Of a stretch of DNA of 52,684 bases, positions 1-11,350 are shown piece after piece. Where the stretch lies: the NCBI RefSeq assembly GCF_002902565.1, contig NZ_PPRC01000005.1:1-52684 (forward strand), given 5' to 3'. The DNA is from Staphylococcus petrasii (GTDB lineage: Bacteria > Bacillota > Bacilli > Staphylococcales > Staphylococcaceae). The position numbers and the translations under genes are program-made. Under the pieces are notes generated by a model, which ran no database searches, had not been told where the DNA came from, and saw only the letters and a list, made by a program, of their open reading frames with translations. Every line of letters begins with the position of its first letter. Position 1 is the stretch's first letter.

Positions 1-250
1 ATATTAGGTAACTACTATAAAATGATTTTTTATACTCTTAATATTTAAATAATATAGCACGTCAAATAATTAGACAAAGTTATATCACTTATTATAATCA
101 AGGTATTTTTCATATTTTTTATTTTATTTGTCATTTATGTTGATAAAATTAAATTGATAACTCCGAGAAAATAGCATAAAAGAACTAAATTATCTAATAG
201 AAATGTAAATTAGTGAAATTAGTAATTCACATACTTAAATAAAAATCCAT
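1..250. other. Intergenic region, no gene seen
   Basis: This AT-rich stretch lies beyond the rpsI terminator and I see no credible coding frame on either strand. A plus-strand promoter-like pair is present: TAGACA at 71-76, 16 bases, then a perfect TATAAT at 93-98. No open frame or T-tailed hairpin follows it before the rpsI terminator, so it may be chance in AT-rich DNA or a small transcript. Confidence 0.5.
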
Positions 251-284
251 AAAAAAACACTTCTTGGAAATTTCCAAGAAGTGC
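251..284 (-). terminator. Terminator of rplM-rpsI
   Basis: A perfect inverted repeat (arms 258-270 and 271-283) reads on the minus strand as a hairpin followed by a run of seven T residues. It lies just downstream of the rpsI stop, as expected for a Rho-independent terminator ending this transcript. Confidence 0.9.
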
Positions 285-311
285 TTGATAAAAACATGTC
301 CGTTTCCAGCA

Positions 312-704
312 TTAACGTTTTGAGAATTGTGGAGAACGACGTGCTTTTTTAAGACCTGGTTTTTTACGTTCTTTCATACGTGGGTCACGAGTTAATAAAC
401 CTGCACGTTTTAAAGAACCTCTGTATTCAGGATCTGCTTCTAATAATGCACGAGCGATTCCGTGACGGATAGCTTGAGCTTGTCCTGTGAAACCACCACC
501 GTGTACGTTAACTAATACATCATAGTTACCTTTAGTTTCAGTAACGTCAAATGGTTGGTTTAAGTCTAAGATTAATGATTCGAATGGTAAGTACTCACGT
601 ACGTCACGTTCGTTTACTGTGATATTACCTTCACCTGGTACTAAACGTACACGTGCTACTGAGTTTTTACGACGGCCTGTACCTCTATATTCAACTTGTG
701 CCAA
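312..704 (-). CDS. rpsI: 30S ribosomal protein S9 (uS9)
   Basis: Small-subunit protein of the 30S head, with its C-terminal tail reaching the P-site tRNA. The 130-residue product has the family length, an N-terminal [14 protein letters not shown] motif, and the conserved basic tail ending in PQFSKR. It follows rplM by 19 bases with a good AGGAGG-type site, so the two genes form the usual L13-S9 pair. No sequence oddities were seen. Confidence 0.98.
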   Translation of the reverse strand: MAQVEYRGTGRRKNSVARVRLVPGEGNITVNERDVREYLPFESLILDLNQPFDVTETKGNYDVLVNVHGGGFTGQAQAIRHGIARALLEADPEYRGSLKRAGLLTRDPRMKERKKPGLKKARRSPQFSKR

Positions 705-723
705 TGTAATTTCCTCCTTTTAA

Positions 724-1161
724 TTAACCACGTAACTCGTAGTTTTCTGGTTGTTGTGCAGCGTGTGGGTGTTCAGCGCCACTATATACAAATAATTTTT
801 TACCTTGTTTTTCACCTAAACGTGAACTTGGTAACATACCTTTGATAGAAGTTTCAAGTAAACGTTCTGGGTTATTACGTTTTAACTCACCAGCAGTAAC
901 TGATTTGATACCGCCTGGGTGGTTAGAGTGACGATAGTAAATTTTATCTGATTCTTTTTTACCAGTTAATTCGATTTTTGCAGCGTTGATGATGATTACA
1001 TAGTCACCAGTGTCAACGTGTGGTGTATAAGTTACTTTATTTTTACCGCGTAAGATAGATGCTACTTCTGATGATAAACGACCTAATGTTTGGCCTTCAG
1101 CATCGATAACATACCATTTGCGCTCAATGTTTGATTCATTTGCCATAAATGTTTGACGCAT
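724..1161 (-). CDS. rplM: 50S ribosomal protein L13 (uL13)
   Basis: Early-assembly 50S protein that binds 23S rRNA. The 145-residue product starts [10 protein letters not shown] and carries the family segments TPHVDTGDY and GMLP. The first ATG is preceded by AGGAGG at 9 bases, and the length equals the S. aureus protein. It heads the rplM-rpsI transcript and sits below an L13-type leader hairpin (1199-1243), so autoregulation by L13 is likely. Confidence 0.98.
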   Translation of the reverse strand: MRQTFMANESNIERKWYVIDAEGQTLGRLSSEVASILRGKNKVTYTPHVDTGDYVIIINAAKIELTGKKESDKIYYRHSNHPGGIKSVTAGELKRNNPERLLETSIKGMLPSSRLGEKQGKKLFVYSGAEHPHAAQQPENYELRG

Positions 1162-1198
1162 AATAATTGTCCTCCTAAAAATAAATGCTTCGTCTTAG

Positions 1199-1243
1199 AT
1201 TGCAGGTACTCATCGCAGTCGAACCTACGAACGAGGCCTGCAA
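1199..1243 (-). promoter_or_regulatory. L13-type ribosomal leader hairpin
   Basis: On the minus strand the sequence starts TTGCAGGCC and closes with CCTGCAA, forming a basal stem with a 30-base structured interior about 40 bases before the rplM start. Position and shape match the Firmicutes L13 leader family, in which L13 binds its own mRNA. The family assignment is from memory and has not been tested against a covariance model. Confidence 0.7.
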
Positions 1244-1376
1244 CCTAGTTAATTCTGTTACGATTTCAAAGCGTAAATGTTCATTTATTTTATCCTGTAT
1301 AATCTGCTTATATATCTTGTAACACAATAAGTTTCCGGGGCTTATCGTGGGATGATATAAAACAATACCGTTAACT

Positions 1377-1405
1377 ATGTTATATTTTTTACTCTTGTTT
1401 GTCAA
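1377..1405 (-). promoter_or_regulatory. Promoter of rplM-rpsI
   Basis: A perfect -35 TTGACA (1400-1405) is followed after 17 bases by TAACAT (1377-1382). An alternative TATAAC sits 15 bases from the -35. The promoter lies just past the truA stop and would give an mRNA leader of about 200 bases that contains the L13 hairpin. Confidence 0.65.
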
Positions 1406-1411
1406 TGCAAA

Positions 1412-2215
1412 TTAGTCATTTTGTAACGATTTTTTATAATGAATTTTTATATCGTTTCCAAAGTCGTTAATAAGTTCTTCTGGCGCTAAATATATCTTCT
1501 CTAGATATAGTCCTTCTGCCGGTGCTGTAAATGGTACATTATTTCGATTTTTCTCTTTTAAAAGTGTTGGCACCTCGTCAGGTTGTCGTTTACCTTTTCC
1601 AACTTCAATAAGAAATGCCACTAATACGCGTACCATATTATATAAAAAGCCAGATCCTGTAACGATGTAATCAAAGCCTTCAGCAGTCTTCACTATTTCG
1701 CTTTGATATAACGTACGTTCTTTACTTTCTACCTCTGTCTTTTGAGAACAGAATCCTGTGAAATCATGTGTGCCAATAAAGTGACGTGCCGCTTCGTTCA
1801 TCTTGTCTAAGTCTAATTCGTCTTTAATAAATGTCTTTAATCCACTTTCGAAGGGATTGCGATGCTCAGCTTGATAAACTTTATAGCGATAGCGTTTACC
1901 TACACAGTCATAACGGCAATGAAATTCTTCATCAACCTGTTGCACTTCTTTGACATAAATATCGTCAGGTAACGCACTATTCATGGCATACTTCCACTGT
2001 TGTGGCGCAATATTTAATTCAGTGTCAAAATGAAAGTACTGTTCATAGGCATGCACACCACGATCTGTACGACTTGAAGGATGAATGCGTACATGACGAC
2101 GATGCATGCGTTTTAATATTTTTTCAAATTGCTGCTGAACTGTTCGTCCTTGCTGTTGAATTTGAAAACCTAAAAATTGACTTCCTTGGTACGAAATATT
2201 TACTAGAATTCGCAC
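1412..2215 (-). CDS. truA: tRNA pseudouridine(38-40) synthase TruA
   Basis: Converts U38-U40 in the anticodon stem-loop of many tRNAs to pseudouridine. The catalytic motif [10 protein letters not shown] is present with the active Asp at residue 51. I place the start at GTG 2215: GGAG lies 9 bases upstream, the product is 267 residues as in S. aureus, and the upstream in-frame TTG at 2230 lies inside that ribosome-binding site. The gene begins 4 bases after the ecfT stop, so it is probably cotranscribed with the ECF transporter genes. Confidence 0.95.
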   Translation of the reverse strand: MRILVNISYQGSQFLGFQIQQQGRTVQQQFEKILKRMHRRHVRIHPSSRTDRGVHAYEQYFHFDTELNIAPQQWKYAMNSALPDDIYVKEVQQVDEEFHCRYDCVGKRYRYKVYQAEHRNPFESGLKTFIKDELDLDKMNEAARHFIGTHDFTGFCSQKTEVESKERTLYQSEIVKTAEGFDYIVTGSGFLYNMVRVLVAFLIEVGKGKRQPDEVPTLLKEKNRNNVPFTAPAEGLYLEKIYLAPEELINDFGNDIKIHYKKSLQND

Positions 2216-2219
2216 TATA

Positions 2220-3026
2220 TTACACTCCAATGTATTTTAATATAAATAGTACAATAGCTATCGGAATGATACTTAATAAACAAATCGTATCTCTTAAGCG
2301 CCATTGTAACTTTCTATAGCTCGTTCTTTTAATATTAGCGTCATATCCACGCACTTCCATTGCGATAGCGAGCTCTTCTGCTCTTTGAAAAGCTGAAATA
2401 AATAATGGAATCATTAAAGGTATAAATGCTTTAATACGCGTTGCGAGACTACCTGAACTAATTTCAGAGCCACGTGACTTCTGAGCTAAGATAATTTTGT
2501 CTAATTCATCCATTAATGTTGGAATAAATCTTAATGCAATAGACATAATCATGCTTAGTTGATGCACAGGCACTTTAAACCATTTTAGTGGGGTTAATAA
2601 CTTTTCAAAAGCATCAGTTAAATCAATTGGACTTGTAGACAATGTCATGATTGTCGCAATCATAACGATAGTAATTAAACGTAATGAGATATAAATACCT
2701 TCTAATATACCTTCACTATCAATCTTAATAAATCCAAATTCTACTATTCTTGTCCCGCCATGGGTAAAGAAGATATGCATTAAAAAAGTAAATATTAAAA
2801 AGATAAATATAGGTGTTAACCCTTTAATTAAAAACCAAAATTTAATTTTGGATAACATCATAATGAGTAAAATTAATAAAATAATCCAACCAAATGTCGC
2901 AAACGAATGAGCGAAGAAGATGAGCACAATGAACATGAAAACAAATGTAATTTTTGCTCTAGGATCTAAGTGATGTACCCATGAATCTAGTGGTAAATAG
3001 CGTCCAATGATTAACTTATTCTTCAT
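2220..3026 (-). CDS. ecfT: ECF transporter transmembrane protein EcfT
   Basis: Membrane scaffold of the group II energy-coupling factor module; it joins the two ATPases to exchangeable vitamin-binding S components. The 268-residue protein is hydrophobic and carries the two coupling motifs that contact the ATPases, KSRG (183-186) and EVRG (224-227). It overlaps the end of ecfA2 by 11 bases, indicating translational coupling. BioY, encoded at 47 kb in this window, is one likely partner. Confidence 0.95.
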   Translation of the reverse strand: MKNKLIIGRYLPLDSWVHHLDPRAKITFVFMFIVLIFFAHSFATFGWIILLILLIMMLSKIKFWFLIKGLTPIFIFLIFTFLMHIFFTHGGTRIVEFGFIKIDSEGILEGIYISLRLITIVMIATIMTLSTSPIDLTDAFEKLLTPLKWFKVPVHQLSMIMSIALRFIPTLMDELDKIILAQKSRGSEISSGSLATRIKAFIPLMIPLFISAFQRAEELAIAMEVRGYDANIKRTSYRKLQWRLRDTICLLSIIPIAIVLFILKYIGV

Positions 3027-3879
3027 GTTGTTGCCACTCCTGATATAGTTTTACAAATTCTTCTTCTGTTAAAGCTACGTCACTTAGCTCCGTATGATAC
3101 TTCTGTTCAAAGTCTTTTTGTAAGCGAACGATATCTGGCAACGCAATATGCCATTCATTAAGTTGCGTTTCTTGCTTAAATAACTTTTTCGGAGAAATTT
3201 GTTCCGCTATGCTTCCTTCTTTCATCACGATGATTTCATCAGCATATTTAGCTACATCATTCATATCATGAGAAACAAGAATAATAGTCTTGTTTTGCTC
3301 TAGCTGTATTTTTTTAAATAATTCCATCACTTGGTGACGACTTTTAGGATCTAGCCCTGCTGTAGGCTCATCCAATATAATAACGTCTGGGTTCATTGCT
3401 AGTATAGAGACAATCGCAATTTTGCGCATTTGTCCTCCTGACATTTGAAATGGGGATAATGCCATGACATCTCTAGAAAAGCCAAGTTCTACTAGTAAAT
3501 TATATGCGCGTGCTTTAACTTCTTCTATATCCATCTTAAAGTTACGTGGACCAAACTCAATTTCTCGTTCTACATTATCCTCAAAAAGTTGAGATTCAGG
3601 AAATTGAAATACTAATCCTACTTTTTGACGAAGTGGTCTAATGTGTTTATCTTTAGTTTTATGTGTGATAGTAAGATCGTTAAATTCTACAGATCCTGAC
3701 GTAGGTTTTAATAAGCCATTAAAGTGTTGAATTAAAGTAGATTTCCCACTTCCAGTTTGTCCTACAATCGCATAATATTTACCTTGTTCTAAAGTAAGAT
3801 TGATATTATTTAATGCTTGATACTCATAAGGTGTCCCTATTTGATAAGTATAAGTCACATCATTAAATGTAATCGTCAT
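3016..3879 (-). CDS. ecfA2: ECF transporter ATPase EcfA2
   Basis: One of the two ABC ATPases powering vitamin uptake through the shared ECF module. Walker [10 protein letters not shown] is at 40-48, the signature MSGGQ at 146-150, and Walker B VIILDEP at 166-172. The 287-residue length fits the CbiO/EcfA2 family. Its ATG overlaps the ecfA1 stop in an ATGA arrangement, and it overlaps ecfT downstream, so the three genes are translated as a unit. Confidence 0.95.
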   Translation of the reverse strand: MTITFNDVTYTYQIGTPYEYQALNNINLTLEQGKYYAIVGQTGSGKSTLIQHFNGLLKPTSGSVEFNDLTITHKTKDKHIRPLRQKVGLVFQFPESQLFEDNVEREIEFGPRNFKMDIEEVKARAYNLLVELGFSRDVMALSPFQMSGGQMRKIAIVSILAMNPDVIILDEPTAGLDPKSRHQVMELFKKIQLEQNKTIILVSHDMNDVAKYADEIIVMKEGSIAEQISPKKLFKQETQLNEWHIALPDIVRLQKDFEQKYHTELSDVALTEEEFVKLYQEWQQHEE

Positions 3880-4688
3880 AATTTATCTACCAACCCTTCG
3901 TAGGTAGTATAATTATCTTTGAAGCCTAACAGATGATTCATTTTCATAGAGAAAGGTAAATCTAATCCAATCTCATTCAATTCATTAGCATCCTTAAAGA
4001 TTGTTTGAGGCGTGCCTTCTTTAAACACTTGGCCTTCATTCATTACTACCATGTAGTCACCTTCCATGGCTTCTGTTAAGTCATGGGTGATTGAAATAAT
4101 TGTCACATCTTTTTCTTGCTTCACTTTATGAATAAGTTTAAGGAGTGATTGTTTAGCTGATGGATCTAACATTGATGTGGCTTCATCAAGAATAATCACA
4201 GAAGGGCTTAATGCTAACACTCCAGCAATCGCTACCCTTTGCTTTTGTCCACCTGATAAAGATTGAGGTTCATAATCTTCATAGCTTAACATCCCAACAT
4301 CTTCTAAAGCCTGCTTTACAATTTCATGCATTGCGTCATGAGGGACAGAATGGTTCTCAAGACCAAATGCAACATCATATTTCACAATTGATCCTACAAA
4401 CTGATTCTCAGGATTTTGAAAAACAATTCCAATATGATTTCTTATGTCTCTAAGATTGTCTTCCGTCAACTTATGATCGTTGAAATAAATATTTCCCTCA
4501 GTAGCTGTTTCAATACCAACTATCAATTTAGCTAAAGTTGACTTACCTGACCCGTTATGTCCTACAATTGAAGTCCATTTGTTTTTAGGGAGAGCAAAGG
4601 ACACATCTTTAAGCGTGAAGGATGAATCTCCTTGATATTGAAAATCAACGTGTTTAAGCTCAATAATATTGTTTTGTTGTGCCTTCAC
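3876..4688 (-). CDS. ecfA1: ECF transporter ATPase EcfA1
   Basis: Partner ATPase of EcfA2. It has Walker A GHNGSGKS (43-50), signature LSGGQ (144-148) and Walker B VIILDEA (164-170). The start is taken as GTG 4688 because AGGAGGAGG stands 6 bases before it. This gives 270 residues, close to the S. aureus protein, while the longer frame to 4766 adds 26 residues with no family support. It is the first gene of ecfA1-ecfA2-ecfT-truA. Confidence 0.93.
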   Translation of the reverse strand: MKAQQNNIIELKHVDFQYQGDSSFTLKDVSFALPKNKWTSIVGHNGSGKSTLAKLIVGIETATEGNIYFNDHKLTEDNLRDIRNHIGIVFQNPENQFVGSIVKYDVAFGLENHSVPHDAMHEIVKQALEDVGMLSYEDYEPQSLSGGQKQRVAIAGVLALSPSVIILDEATSMLDPSAKQSLLKLIHKVKQEKDVTIISITHDLTEAMEGDYMVVMNEGQVFKEGTPQTIFKDANELNEIGLDLPFSMKMNHLLGFKDNYTTYEGLVDKL

Positions 4689-4777
4689 TTTGCTCCTCCT
4701 CCTAAAAACGTAGTTACTATCATATTTTACATGATTCCTTGCATTCTGTATATGAGCGAATACCAATGCATAAATAA

Positions 4778-4810
4778 AAGAGAGACATGGAAAGGTTCTA
4801 TGTCTCTCTT
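4778..4810 (-). terminator. Terminator hairpin upstream of ecfA1
   Basis: An 11-bp perfect stem (4778-4788 with 4800-4810) is followed on the minus strand by a T-rich tail. It is the second of two hairpins separating the ribosomal operon from ecfA1. Confidence 0.8.
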
Positions 4811-4830
4811 AAGCAATATATATAAAATAA

Positions 4831-4895
4831 AAAAGCGCGCACCCCATCATATTTTAGTTGAGTTCACGCTTTAGAATAATATTTAATTGATGGGG
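4831..4895 (-). terminator. Probable terminator of the ribosomal supercluster
   Basis: CCCCATCA (4842-4849) pairs with TGATGGGG (4888-4895) across a 38-base loop. On the minus strand GCGCGC and a run of six T residues follow. It lies about 90 bases past the rplQ stop and, with the hairpin at 4778, forms a tandem terminator. The long loop makes this one less certain. Confidence 0.6.
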
Positions 4896-4986
4896 CACTC
4901 TGAGCTAGACAATATTTGTATGTGGCAAACATTATCGTTGCACTCATTTGCTTTAGTATAAGTAGTTAGTGTATTTATATATAGAA

Positions 4987-5358
4987 TTAATCTACTAATT
5001 CGATAATTACTGATTCAGCACCGTCACCACGACGAGGGCCTACTTTAAGGATGCGAGTGTAACCACCTTGACGTTCTGTATAACGTTCAGCAATTTCACC
5101 AAATAATTTTTGAAGTGCAGTTTGTGTAGTTTCATCTTCGTTTAAGATTTCAACATTACGTAATGTTTTTGCAGCATTACGACGAGAAGCTAAATCTCCT
5201 TTTTTACCTAAAGTGATTAATTTCTCAACAACACTACGAACTTCTTTTGCACGAGCTTCTGTAGTTTCAATGCGTTCACTAACGATAAGTGAAGTAGCTA
5301 AGTCACGTAACATAGCTTTACGTTGATCAGAAGTACGACCTAATTTTCTGTAACCCAT
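4987..5358 (-). CDS. rplQ: 50S ribosomal protein L17 (bL17)
   Basis: Large-subunit protein near the exit tunnel. The 123-residue product starts [22 protein letters not shown], which is diagnostic for L17. It follows rpoA by 21 bases with a strong GGAGG site and is the last gene of the S10-spc-alpha supercluster. Two hairpins lie beyond it. Confidence 0.98.
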   Translation of the reverse strand: MGYRKLGRTSDQRKAMLRDLATSLIVSERIETTEARAKEVRSVVEKLITLGKKGDLASRRNAAKTLRNVEILNEDETTQTALQKLFGEIAERYTERQGGYTRILKVGPRRGDGAESVIIELVD

Positions 5359-5379
5359 GAGTTGACCTCCTTTAACTTA

Positions 5380-6324
5380 TTAATCTTCTTTTCTTAAACC
5401 TAATCCTAAATCTTCTAATTTGTATTTAACTTCTTCAAGAGATTTACGACCTAAATTACGCACTTTCATCATATCAGCTTCTGATTTATCAGCTAATTCT
5501 TGTACAGAATTGATTCCTGCGCGTTTTAAACAGTTATATGAACGTACTGATAAGTCTAATTCTTCGATAGACATTTCAAGTACTTTTTCTTTTTGGTCTT
5601 CTTCTTTTTCAATCATGATTTCAGCATTTTGAGCTTCATCAGTAAGACCAACGAAAATATTTAAATGTTCAGTCATAATTTTAGCAGCTAATGATACTGA
5701 CTCTTGTGGAGTGATTGAACCATTAATCCAAACATCTAAAGTTAATTTATCAAAATCACTACTTTGACCTACACGTGTATTTTCAACTGTATAGTTAACA
5801 CGTTCTACAGGTGAATATAGTGAATCAACAGGAATTACACCAATTGGTAAATCACTAGTATTATTTTGTTCTGCTAATGCGTAACCTCTACCCTTATTAG
5901 CAACAAGACGAATTTTTAAATGTCCACCTTTAGACACTGTTGCGATTTTAAGTTCTGGGTTTAGAACTTCAACATCACTATCATGCGTAATGTCACTTGC
6001 AGTTACTTCGCCTTCATCTCTAACATCGATTTCTAATGTTTTATCTTCTTCAGAATAGATTTTAAGCGCTAATTTTTTGATGTTCATAATAATTGTTGAA
6101 ACATCTTCAACGACATTATCTATAGCTGAGAATTCGTGTAAAACACCTTCGATCTCAATGTATTTAACGGCAGCACCTGGTAATGAAGATAGTAGGATAC
6201 GACGTAAGGAGTTTCCTAGTGTAGTACCGTAGCCACGTTCAAGTGGTTCAACAACGAACTTACCGAATTTAGCATCTTCACTAATTTCAATTGTCTCAAT
6301 TCTAGGTTTTTCAATTTCTATCAT
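5380..6324 (-). CDS. rpoA: RNA polymerase alpha subunit
   Basis: Scaffold for RNA polymerase assembly. The N-terminal dimerisation domain ([20 protein letters not shown] region) occupies roughly residues 1-230. A C-terminal domain binds UP-element DNA and activators, with [17 protein letters not shown] and [12 protein letters not shown] helix-hairpin motifs at about 260-310. The length of 314 is normal. It sits between rpsK and rplQ as usual in Firmicutes. Confidence 0.98.
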   Translation of the reverse strand: MIEIEKPRIETIEISEDAKFGKFVVEPLERGYGTTLGNSLRRILLSSLPGAAVKYIEIEGVLHEFSAIDNVVEDVSTIIMNIKKLALKIYSEEDKTLEIDVRDEGEVTASDITHDSDVEVLNPELKIATVSKGGHLKIRLVANKGRGYALAEQNNTSDLPIGVIPVDSLYSPVERVNYTVENTRVGQSSDFDKLTLDVWINGSITPQESVSLAAKIMTEHLNIFVGLTDEAQNAEIMIEKEEDQKEKVLEMSIEELDLSVRSYNCLKRAGINSVQELADKSEADMMKVRNLGRKSLEEVKYKLEDLGLGLRKED

Positions 6325-6408
6325 TTACAAAAATCCTCCTTAAATACGTCGACTTATTTTTTTAAACTGTTTCGCTCAGTGACCTGTAACAATAACAATC
6401 ATTAAAAA

Positions 6409-6798
6409 TTAGACGCGACGACGTTTTGGTGGACGACAACCGTTGTGTGGTACTGGAGTAACGTCTCTGATTGCAGTTACTTCTAAACCAGCTGATTGTA
6501 ATGCACGGATAGCTGATTCACGACCAGGTCCAGGTCCTTTAACTGTAACTTCTACAGTTTTTAAACCATGTTCCATTGCTGATTTTGAAGCAGTTTCAGA
6601 TGCCATTTGAGCTGCGAATGGTGTTGATTTTTTAGATCCTTTGAAACCTAATGCACCAGCTGATGACCAAGATAAAGCATTACCAAATTCATCAGTGATA
6701 GTTACGATTGTATTATTGAATGTTGAACGGATGTGAGCTACACCATTTTCAATATTCTTTTTAACTCTACGTTTACGAGATACTTGTTTACGTGCCAT
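6409..6798 (-). CDS. rpsK: 30S ribosomal protein S11 (uS11)
   Basis: Platform protein of the 30S subunit. The 129-residue product has the family core [28 protein letters not shown] and the C-terminal [13 protein letters not shown]. It lies 23 bases downstream of rpsM. An 84-base spacer separates it from rpoA, and no clear hairpin with a T run was seen there. Confidence 0.98.
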
Positions 6799-6821
6799 TT
6801 ATATTTTGCCTCCTTTACCTA

Positions 6822-7187
6822 TTATTTTTTCTTGTTAGCTACAGTTTTAACTGGACCTTTACGAGTACGAGCATTGTTTTTAGTTTTTTGTCCACGAACT
6901 GGTAAACCACGACGGTGACGGATACCACGGTATGATGAAATTTCCATCAAACGTTTAATGTTTAAGTTTTGTTCACGACGTAAGTCACCTTCAACTTTAT
7001 AACCGTCTACAACTTCACGGATACGACCTAATTCGTCATCTGTTAAATCTTTTACGCGTGTATCTGCTGATACGTTAGCTTCTTCAACGATTTTTTTAGC
7101 TGTTGAAGTACCGATACCGTATACATAAGTTAATGAAATAACAACGCGTTTTTCACGTGGAATATCTACTCCTGCAATACGTGCCAT
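6822..7187 (-). CDS. rpsM: 30S ribosomal protein S13 (uS13)
   Basis: Head protein of the 30S subunit that contacts the A- and P-site region and the L5 bridge. It has 121 residues, starts [26 protein letters not shown] and carries the conserved [25 protein letters not shown] near the end. It is placed between rpmJ and rpsK, the standard alpha operon order. Confidence 0.98.
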   Translation of the reverse strand: MARIAGVDIPREKRVVISLTYVYGIGTSTAKKIVEEANVSADTRVKDLTDDELGRIREVVDGYKVEGDLRREQNLNIKRLMEISSYRGIRHRRGLPVRGQKTKNNARTRKGPVKTVANKKK

Positions 7188-7209
7188 ATATATTTACACC
7201 TCTCTTTTA

Positions 7210-7335
<126 letters not shown>

Positions 7336-7354
7336 CTATATTATGGAGTGACGA

Positions 7355-7573
7355 TTATTTATAACGATAAGTAATTCTACCGCGTGATAAATCATACGGA
7401 GACATTTCTACAGTTACTTTGTCGCCAGGTAGAATTCGAATATAATTCATTCTAATTTTACCACTTACATGCGCTAAAATTTCATGACCATTTTCTAATT
7501 CTACTTTAAACATAGCATTTGGTAAAGTATCAAGTACTGTACCTTCTAATTCAATTACATCTTGTTTCGCCAT
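7355..7573 (-). CDS. infA: Translation initiation factor IF-1
   Basis: Binds the 30S A site during initiation. The 72-residue product is a single OB-fold with the family motifs [16 protein letters not shown] and [15 protein letters not shown]. It is preceded by a 199-base spacer after adk. The map gene found between adk and infA in Bacillus is absent, as in other staphylococci. Confidence 0.98.
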   Translation of the reverse strand: MAKQDVIELEGTVLDTLPNAMFKVELENGHEILAHVSGKIRMNYIRILPGDKVTVEMSPYDLSRGRITYRYK

Positions 7574-7772
7574 TGATTAACTTCCCCCTTTTTACAATAG
7601 TAAGGTAATCGTCAATAGACAACTTCAACGATACGAATCTAATATAGTGACTAGTTATTATAAGTTTAACAAAATGCGGGAATTATTATCGTCTTTCGAC
7701 ACTCAGAAAATTAATTCTTGCCATAGAAACCTAATCAAAAATTCACTTACACATAGACCGTACTAAGTTGAT

Positions 7773-8441
<669 letters not shown>

Positions 8442-9734
8442 TTATCTACCACCAAAGCCTTTATATTCTTTCTGACTCACTTGAGCTTCAAGTGATTTCA
8501 TAGTTTCAATTGCTACACCAATAACGATTAATAAACTTGTACCACCAATTTGAATTGATTGAGGTAAGTTCATAAACTTAGTAGCTAAGATCGGTAAGAT
8601 AGCAATAACAGCTAAGAAAATAGAGCCTACAAAAGTTAAGCGATAAAGTACTTTAGTAATATATTTTTTCGTTTGGTCACCAGGTCTAATTCCTGGTACA
8701 TAGCTACCTTGTTTCTTCAAGTTGTCTGCCATTTTTTCAGGATTAACTTGAACAAAGGCATAGAAATACGTAAATGCAATAATTAAAATTACATAAACTA
8801 TCATGCCGTAAGTGTTTGAAGGGTTAGCATATTCAGATATTGTTTGCGCCCAGTCAGCTTTAGGGAAGAACAACGTTAATGTTCTTGGCAATAGGAAAAA
8901 TGCCATCGCAAAGATTACTGGGATAACCCCTGCTGAGTTAACTTTTAAAGGTAGATAAGTTGCCTGTGAACCTAATCTTTGACCTGTTTGTTTTTTTGCA
9001 TATTGAATCGGAATTTTACGTTTCGCTTCTAAAACGTAAATAGCTCCCATTGTAAGCAAAATTAAACCGACAATTAACCCAATTACTTTTAACCATGCCA
9101 ACGTAGTATCATCATTACCAACAAATGCCTGTTGTGCAAATTGGATAATTGATGATGGTAATGTTGACAAGATACCAGCGAAGATAATGATTGAAATACC
9201 ATTACCAACACCAAATTGAGTGATTTGGTCACCAAGCCAAATTAAAAATGCAGTTCCTGCTGTTAATACAATAGCAATCAATAAATAACTCATGACAGAT
9301 TGATGAACAATTAATCGACCGCCAAGGTAGTTATTAAATTGGAATGCCATACCAATTGACTGAATAAAAGCCAATATGATAGCGAAATAACGTGTTACAT
9401 TGCTAAGTTTTCTTTTACCTACTTCACCTTGTTTGGCCCATTCAGTGAACTTAGGCACAATATCCATTTGTAATAATTGCATTACGATAGATGCAGTGAT
9501 GTAGGGCATAATACCCATAGCAAATATTGAAAAGTTCTTTAAGGCTCCGCCACCAAACGTGTTAAGAAGAGCAGCGACACCTTGATCAGAACCTTGTTGT
9601 TCAAAAGGCTCTGGATTTACACCAGGAGCCGGAATATAAGTTCCTATTTTGAATATAACTAACATTGCTAAGGTAAAGAAAATCTTATTTCGAACTTCTT
9701 TAGTTTTAAAGAAGCTCACTAGCGTTTGGAACAT
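8442..9734 (-). CDS. secY: Protein translocase subunit SecY
   Basis: Channel-forming subunit of the general secretion translocon. The 430-residue protein has about ten membrane segments. It also has the conserved cytoplasmic loop [16 protein letters not shown] and the [14 protein letters not shown] motif. Its ATG and the rplO stop share position 9734, so translation is coupled. This is the housekeeping SecY, not the accessory SecY2, which lies in other contexts. Confidence 0.98.
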   Translation of the reverse strand: MFQTLVSFFKTKEVRNKIFFTLAMLVIFKIGTYIPAPGVNPEPFEQQGSDQGVAALLNTFGGGALKNFSIFAMGIMPYITASIVMQLLQMDIVPKFTEWAKQGEVGKRKLSNVTRYFAIILAFIQSIGMAFQFNNYLGGRLIVHQSVMSYLLIAIVLTAGTAFLIWLGDQITQFGVGNGISIIIFAGILSTLPSSIIQFAQQAFVGNDDTTLAWLKVIGLIVGLILLTMGAIYVLEAKRKIPIQYAKKQTGQRLGSQATYLPLKVNSAGVIPVIFAMAFFLLPRTLTLFFPKADWAQTISEYANPSNTYGMIVYVILIIAFTYFYAFVQVNPEKMADNLKKQGSYVPGIRPGDQTKKYITKVLYRLTFVGSIFLAVIAILPILATKFMNLPQSIQIGGTSLLIVIGVAIETMKSLEAQVSQKEYKGFGGR

Positions 9735-10174
9735 TAGATCACCTCGTGTGCTCCACCTTTAGCATCGATAGCTTCAACTGCTGAAGCTGAGAATTTGTGA
9801 GCTTTCACTGTTAACTTTTTGTCAAGTGAACCGTTACCTAGTACTTTAATACCAGATTTTTCATTCTTAACTACACCAGTTTCTACTAATAAAGCTGGAG
9901 TTACTTCAGTACCATCTTCAAATTTATTAAGTTGGTCTAAGTTAACAATAGCATATTCTTTACGGTTAATGTTAGTGAAACCTCGTTTTGGTAAACGACG
10001 GAATAAAGGTAATTGACCACCTTCGAATCCAGGTCTTACGCCACCACCTGAACGTGCTTTTTGACCTTTTTGACCGCGACCACTAGTTTTACCATTACCT
10101 GAACCAGCACCACGACCAACACGGTTACGTACACGACGTGAACCTTCAGCTGCTTTTAACTCATGTAATTTCAT
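9734..10174 (-). CDS. rplO: 50S ribosomal protein L15 (uL15)
   Basis: Late-assembly 50S protein. The 146-residue product starts [22 protein letters not shown] and has the Gly/Arg-rich [18 protein letters not shown] segment that binds rRNA. It lies between rpmD and secY as in other spc operons and touches secY by one base. Confidence 0.98.
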   Translation of the reverse strand: MKLHELKAAEGSRRVRNRVGRGAGSGNGKTSGRGQKGQKARSGGGVRPGFEGGQLPLFRRLPKRGFTNINRKEYAIVNLDQLNKFEDGTEVTPALLVETGVVKNEKSGIKVLGNGSLDKKLTVKAHKFSASAVEAIDAKGGAHEVI

Positions 10175-10193
10175 TTTATAGGCACCTCCTTAA

Positions 10194-10373
10194 TTATTTT
10201 TCTTCAACTGTTAATAAGTGTTTAACTTTGTTGATTTGCCCACGGATTGCAGGGTTATCTTCAACAACTACTGAGCTATTAGTCTTTTTAAGACCTAAAG
10301 CTTCAACAGTTTTACGTTGTGTTTCAGGACGACCAATAACACTACGAGTGAGGGTAATTTGTAATTTAGCCAT
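10194..10373 (-). CDS. rpmD: 50S ribosomal protein L30 (uL30)
   Basis: This 59-residue gene was read directly from the sequence. The product starts [20 protein letters not shown] and contains the typical [21 protein letters not shown]. The ATG at 10373 is preceded by a GGAGG site. It lies between rpsE (17 bases upstream) and rplO (20 bases downstream). It is the short bacterial form of L30. Confidence 0.97.
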   Translation of the reverse strand: MAKLQITLTRSVIGRPETQRKTVEALGLKKTNSSVVVEDNPAIRGQINKVKHLLTVEEK

Positions 10374-10389
10374 TATTTATTTTCCCTCC

Positions 10390-10890
10390 TTAATTATATA
10401 ATTCTTCAACTGATTTGCCGCGTAATTTAGCAACATCTTCAGCGTTTTTAAGGTTTTGTAAACCATTGATTGTAGCACGAACCATGTTAATTGGTGTGTT
10501 AGATCCTAATGATTTACTTAAGATATCAGTGATACCTGCTAATTCTAATACGGCACGTACTGGACCACCAGCGATAACTCCTGTACCAGGTGCAGCTGGT
10601 TTCATAAATACGCTACCAGAACCATAACGACCAGTGATAATGTGTGGAGTTGTTCCTTCAACACGTGGAACGACTACTAAATCTTTTTTAGCTGCTTCTA
10701 CAGCTTTTTTGATAGCTTCAGGTACCTCTTGTGCTTTACCAGTACCGAAACCTACACGACCATTTTTATCTCCAACTACTACTAATGCAGTGAAACGGAA
10801 ACGACGTCCACCTTTAACAACTTTAGCAACACGGTTAATTGTAACAACGCGTTCTTCAAATTCTTTCGTTTCTTCTTCTCTACGAGCCAT
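10390..10890 (-). CDS. rpsE: 30S ribosomal protein S5 (uS5)
   Basis: Protein of the 30S body involved in decoding accuracy and mRNA unwinding. It has 166 residues with an N-terminal double-stranded RNA-binding domain ([27 protein letters not shown]). Its C-terminal domain includes the [18 protein letters not shown] motif. It follows rplR by 20 bases. Confidence 0.98.
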   Translation of the reverse strand: MARREEETKEFEERVVTINRVAKVVKGGRRFRFTALVVVGDKNGRVGFGTGKAQEVPEAIKKAVEAAKKDLVVVPRVEGTTPHIITGRYGSGSVFMKPAAPGTGVIAGGPVRAVLELAGITDILSKSLGSNTPINMVRATINGLQNLKNAEDVAKLRGKSVEELYN

Positions 10891-10910
10891 GTATTTGTCC
10901 CTCCTTTAAA

Positions 10911-11273
10911 TTAAAATTCTAATCCGCTTTCTCTAGCAGCTTCAGCTAATGCTTTTACACGACCATGGTATAAGTAACCGCCACGATCAAATACGATTTC
11001 TTTAATACCTTTGTCAGATGCTTTTTTAGCAATTGCTTCTCCTACTTTAGTTGATAAATCAACTTTTGAAGAAGATTCGTTAGCAATGTCTTTATCTTTT
11101 GATGAAGCTTGAGCTAATGTTTGACCATTAACGTCATCAATGATTTGAGCATAAATGTGTTTGTTTGAACGATATACATTTAAACGTGGTTTTTCAGCTG
11201 TACCTGATAATTTAGTACGCACACGAGCATGTCTTTTCAAACGCACTTTGTTTTTATCAATTTTACTGATCAT
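10911..11273 (-). CDS. rplR: 50S ribosomal protein L18 (uL18)
   Basis: Binds 5S rRNA with L5. The 120-residue product has the basic N-terminus [18 protein letters not shown] and the C-terminal [26 protein letters not shown]. The upstream spacer to rplF contains a 23-bp tandem copy of the rplF 3' end (11305-11327), so this spacer is longer than its neighbours. Its own AAGGAG site is intact. Confidence 0.98.
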   Translation of the reverse strand: MISKIDKNKVRLKRHARVRTKLSGTAEKPRLNVYRSNKHIYAQIIDDVNGQTLAQASSKDKDIANESSSKVDLSTKVGEAIAKKASDKGIKEIVFDRGGYLYHGRVKALAEAARESGLEF

Positions 11274-11304
11274 ACTATTACTCCTTTCTTGAGAGAGTTA
11301 TCTA

Positions 11305-11350
11305 TTATTTACCAGTTTTACCTTCTTTTATTTACCAGTTTTACCTTCTT
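11305..11350 (-). repeat. 23-bp tandem duplication at the rplF 3' end
   Basis: Two perfect, adjacent copies of a 23-bp unit lie at 11305-11327 and 11328-11350. The right-hand copy encodes the last codons and stop of rplF. The left-hand copy lies untranslated after that stop. Because the first stop met by the ribosome is kept, the protein is unchanged. It looks like a slippage or unequal-exchange duplication. Confidence 0.95.

Noticed and set aside
1175..1405. 76-codon minus-strand open frame upstream of rplM
   Set aside because: It spans the promoter and L13 leader, so it is leader RNA rather than a gene.
7574..7772. Hidden gene between adk and infA
   Set aside because: No open frame with a ribosome-binding site was seen. 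Promoter-like pieces (TTGACG, TATAAT) occur without proper spacing.
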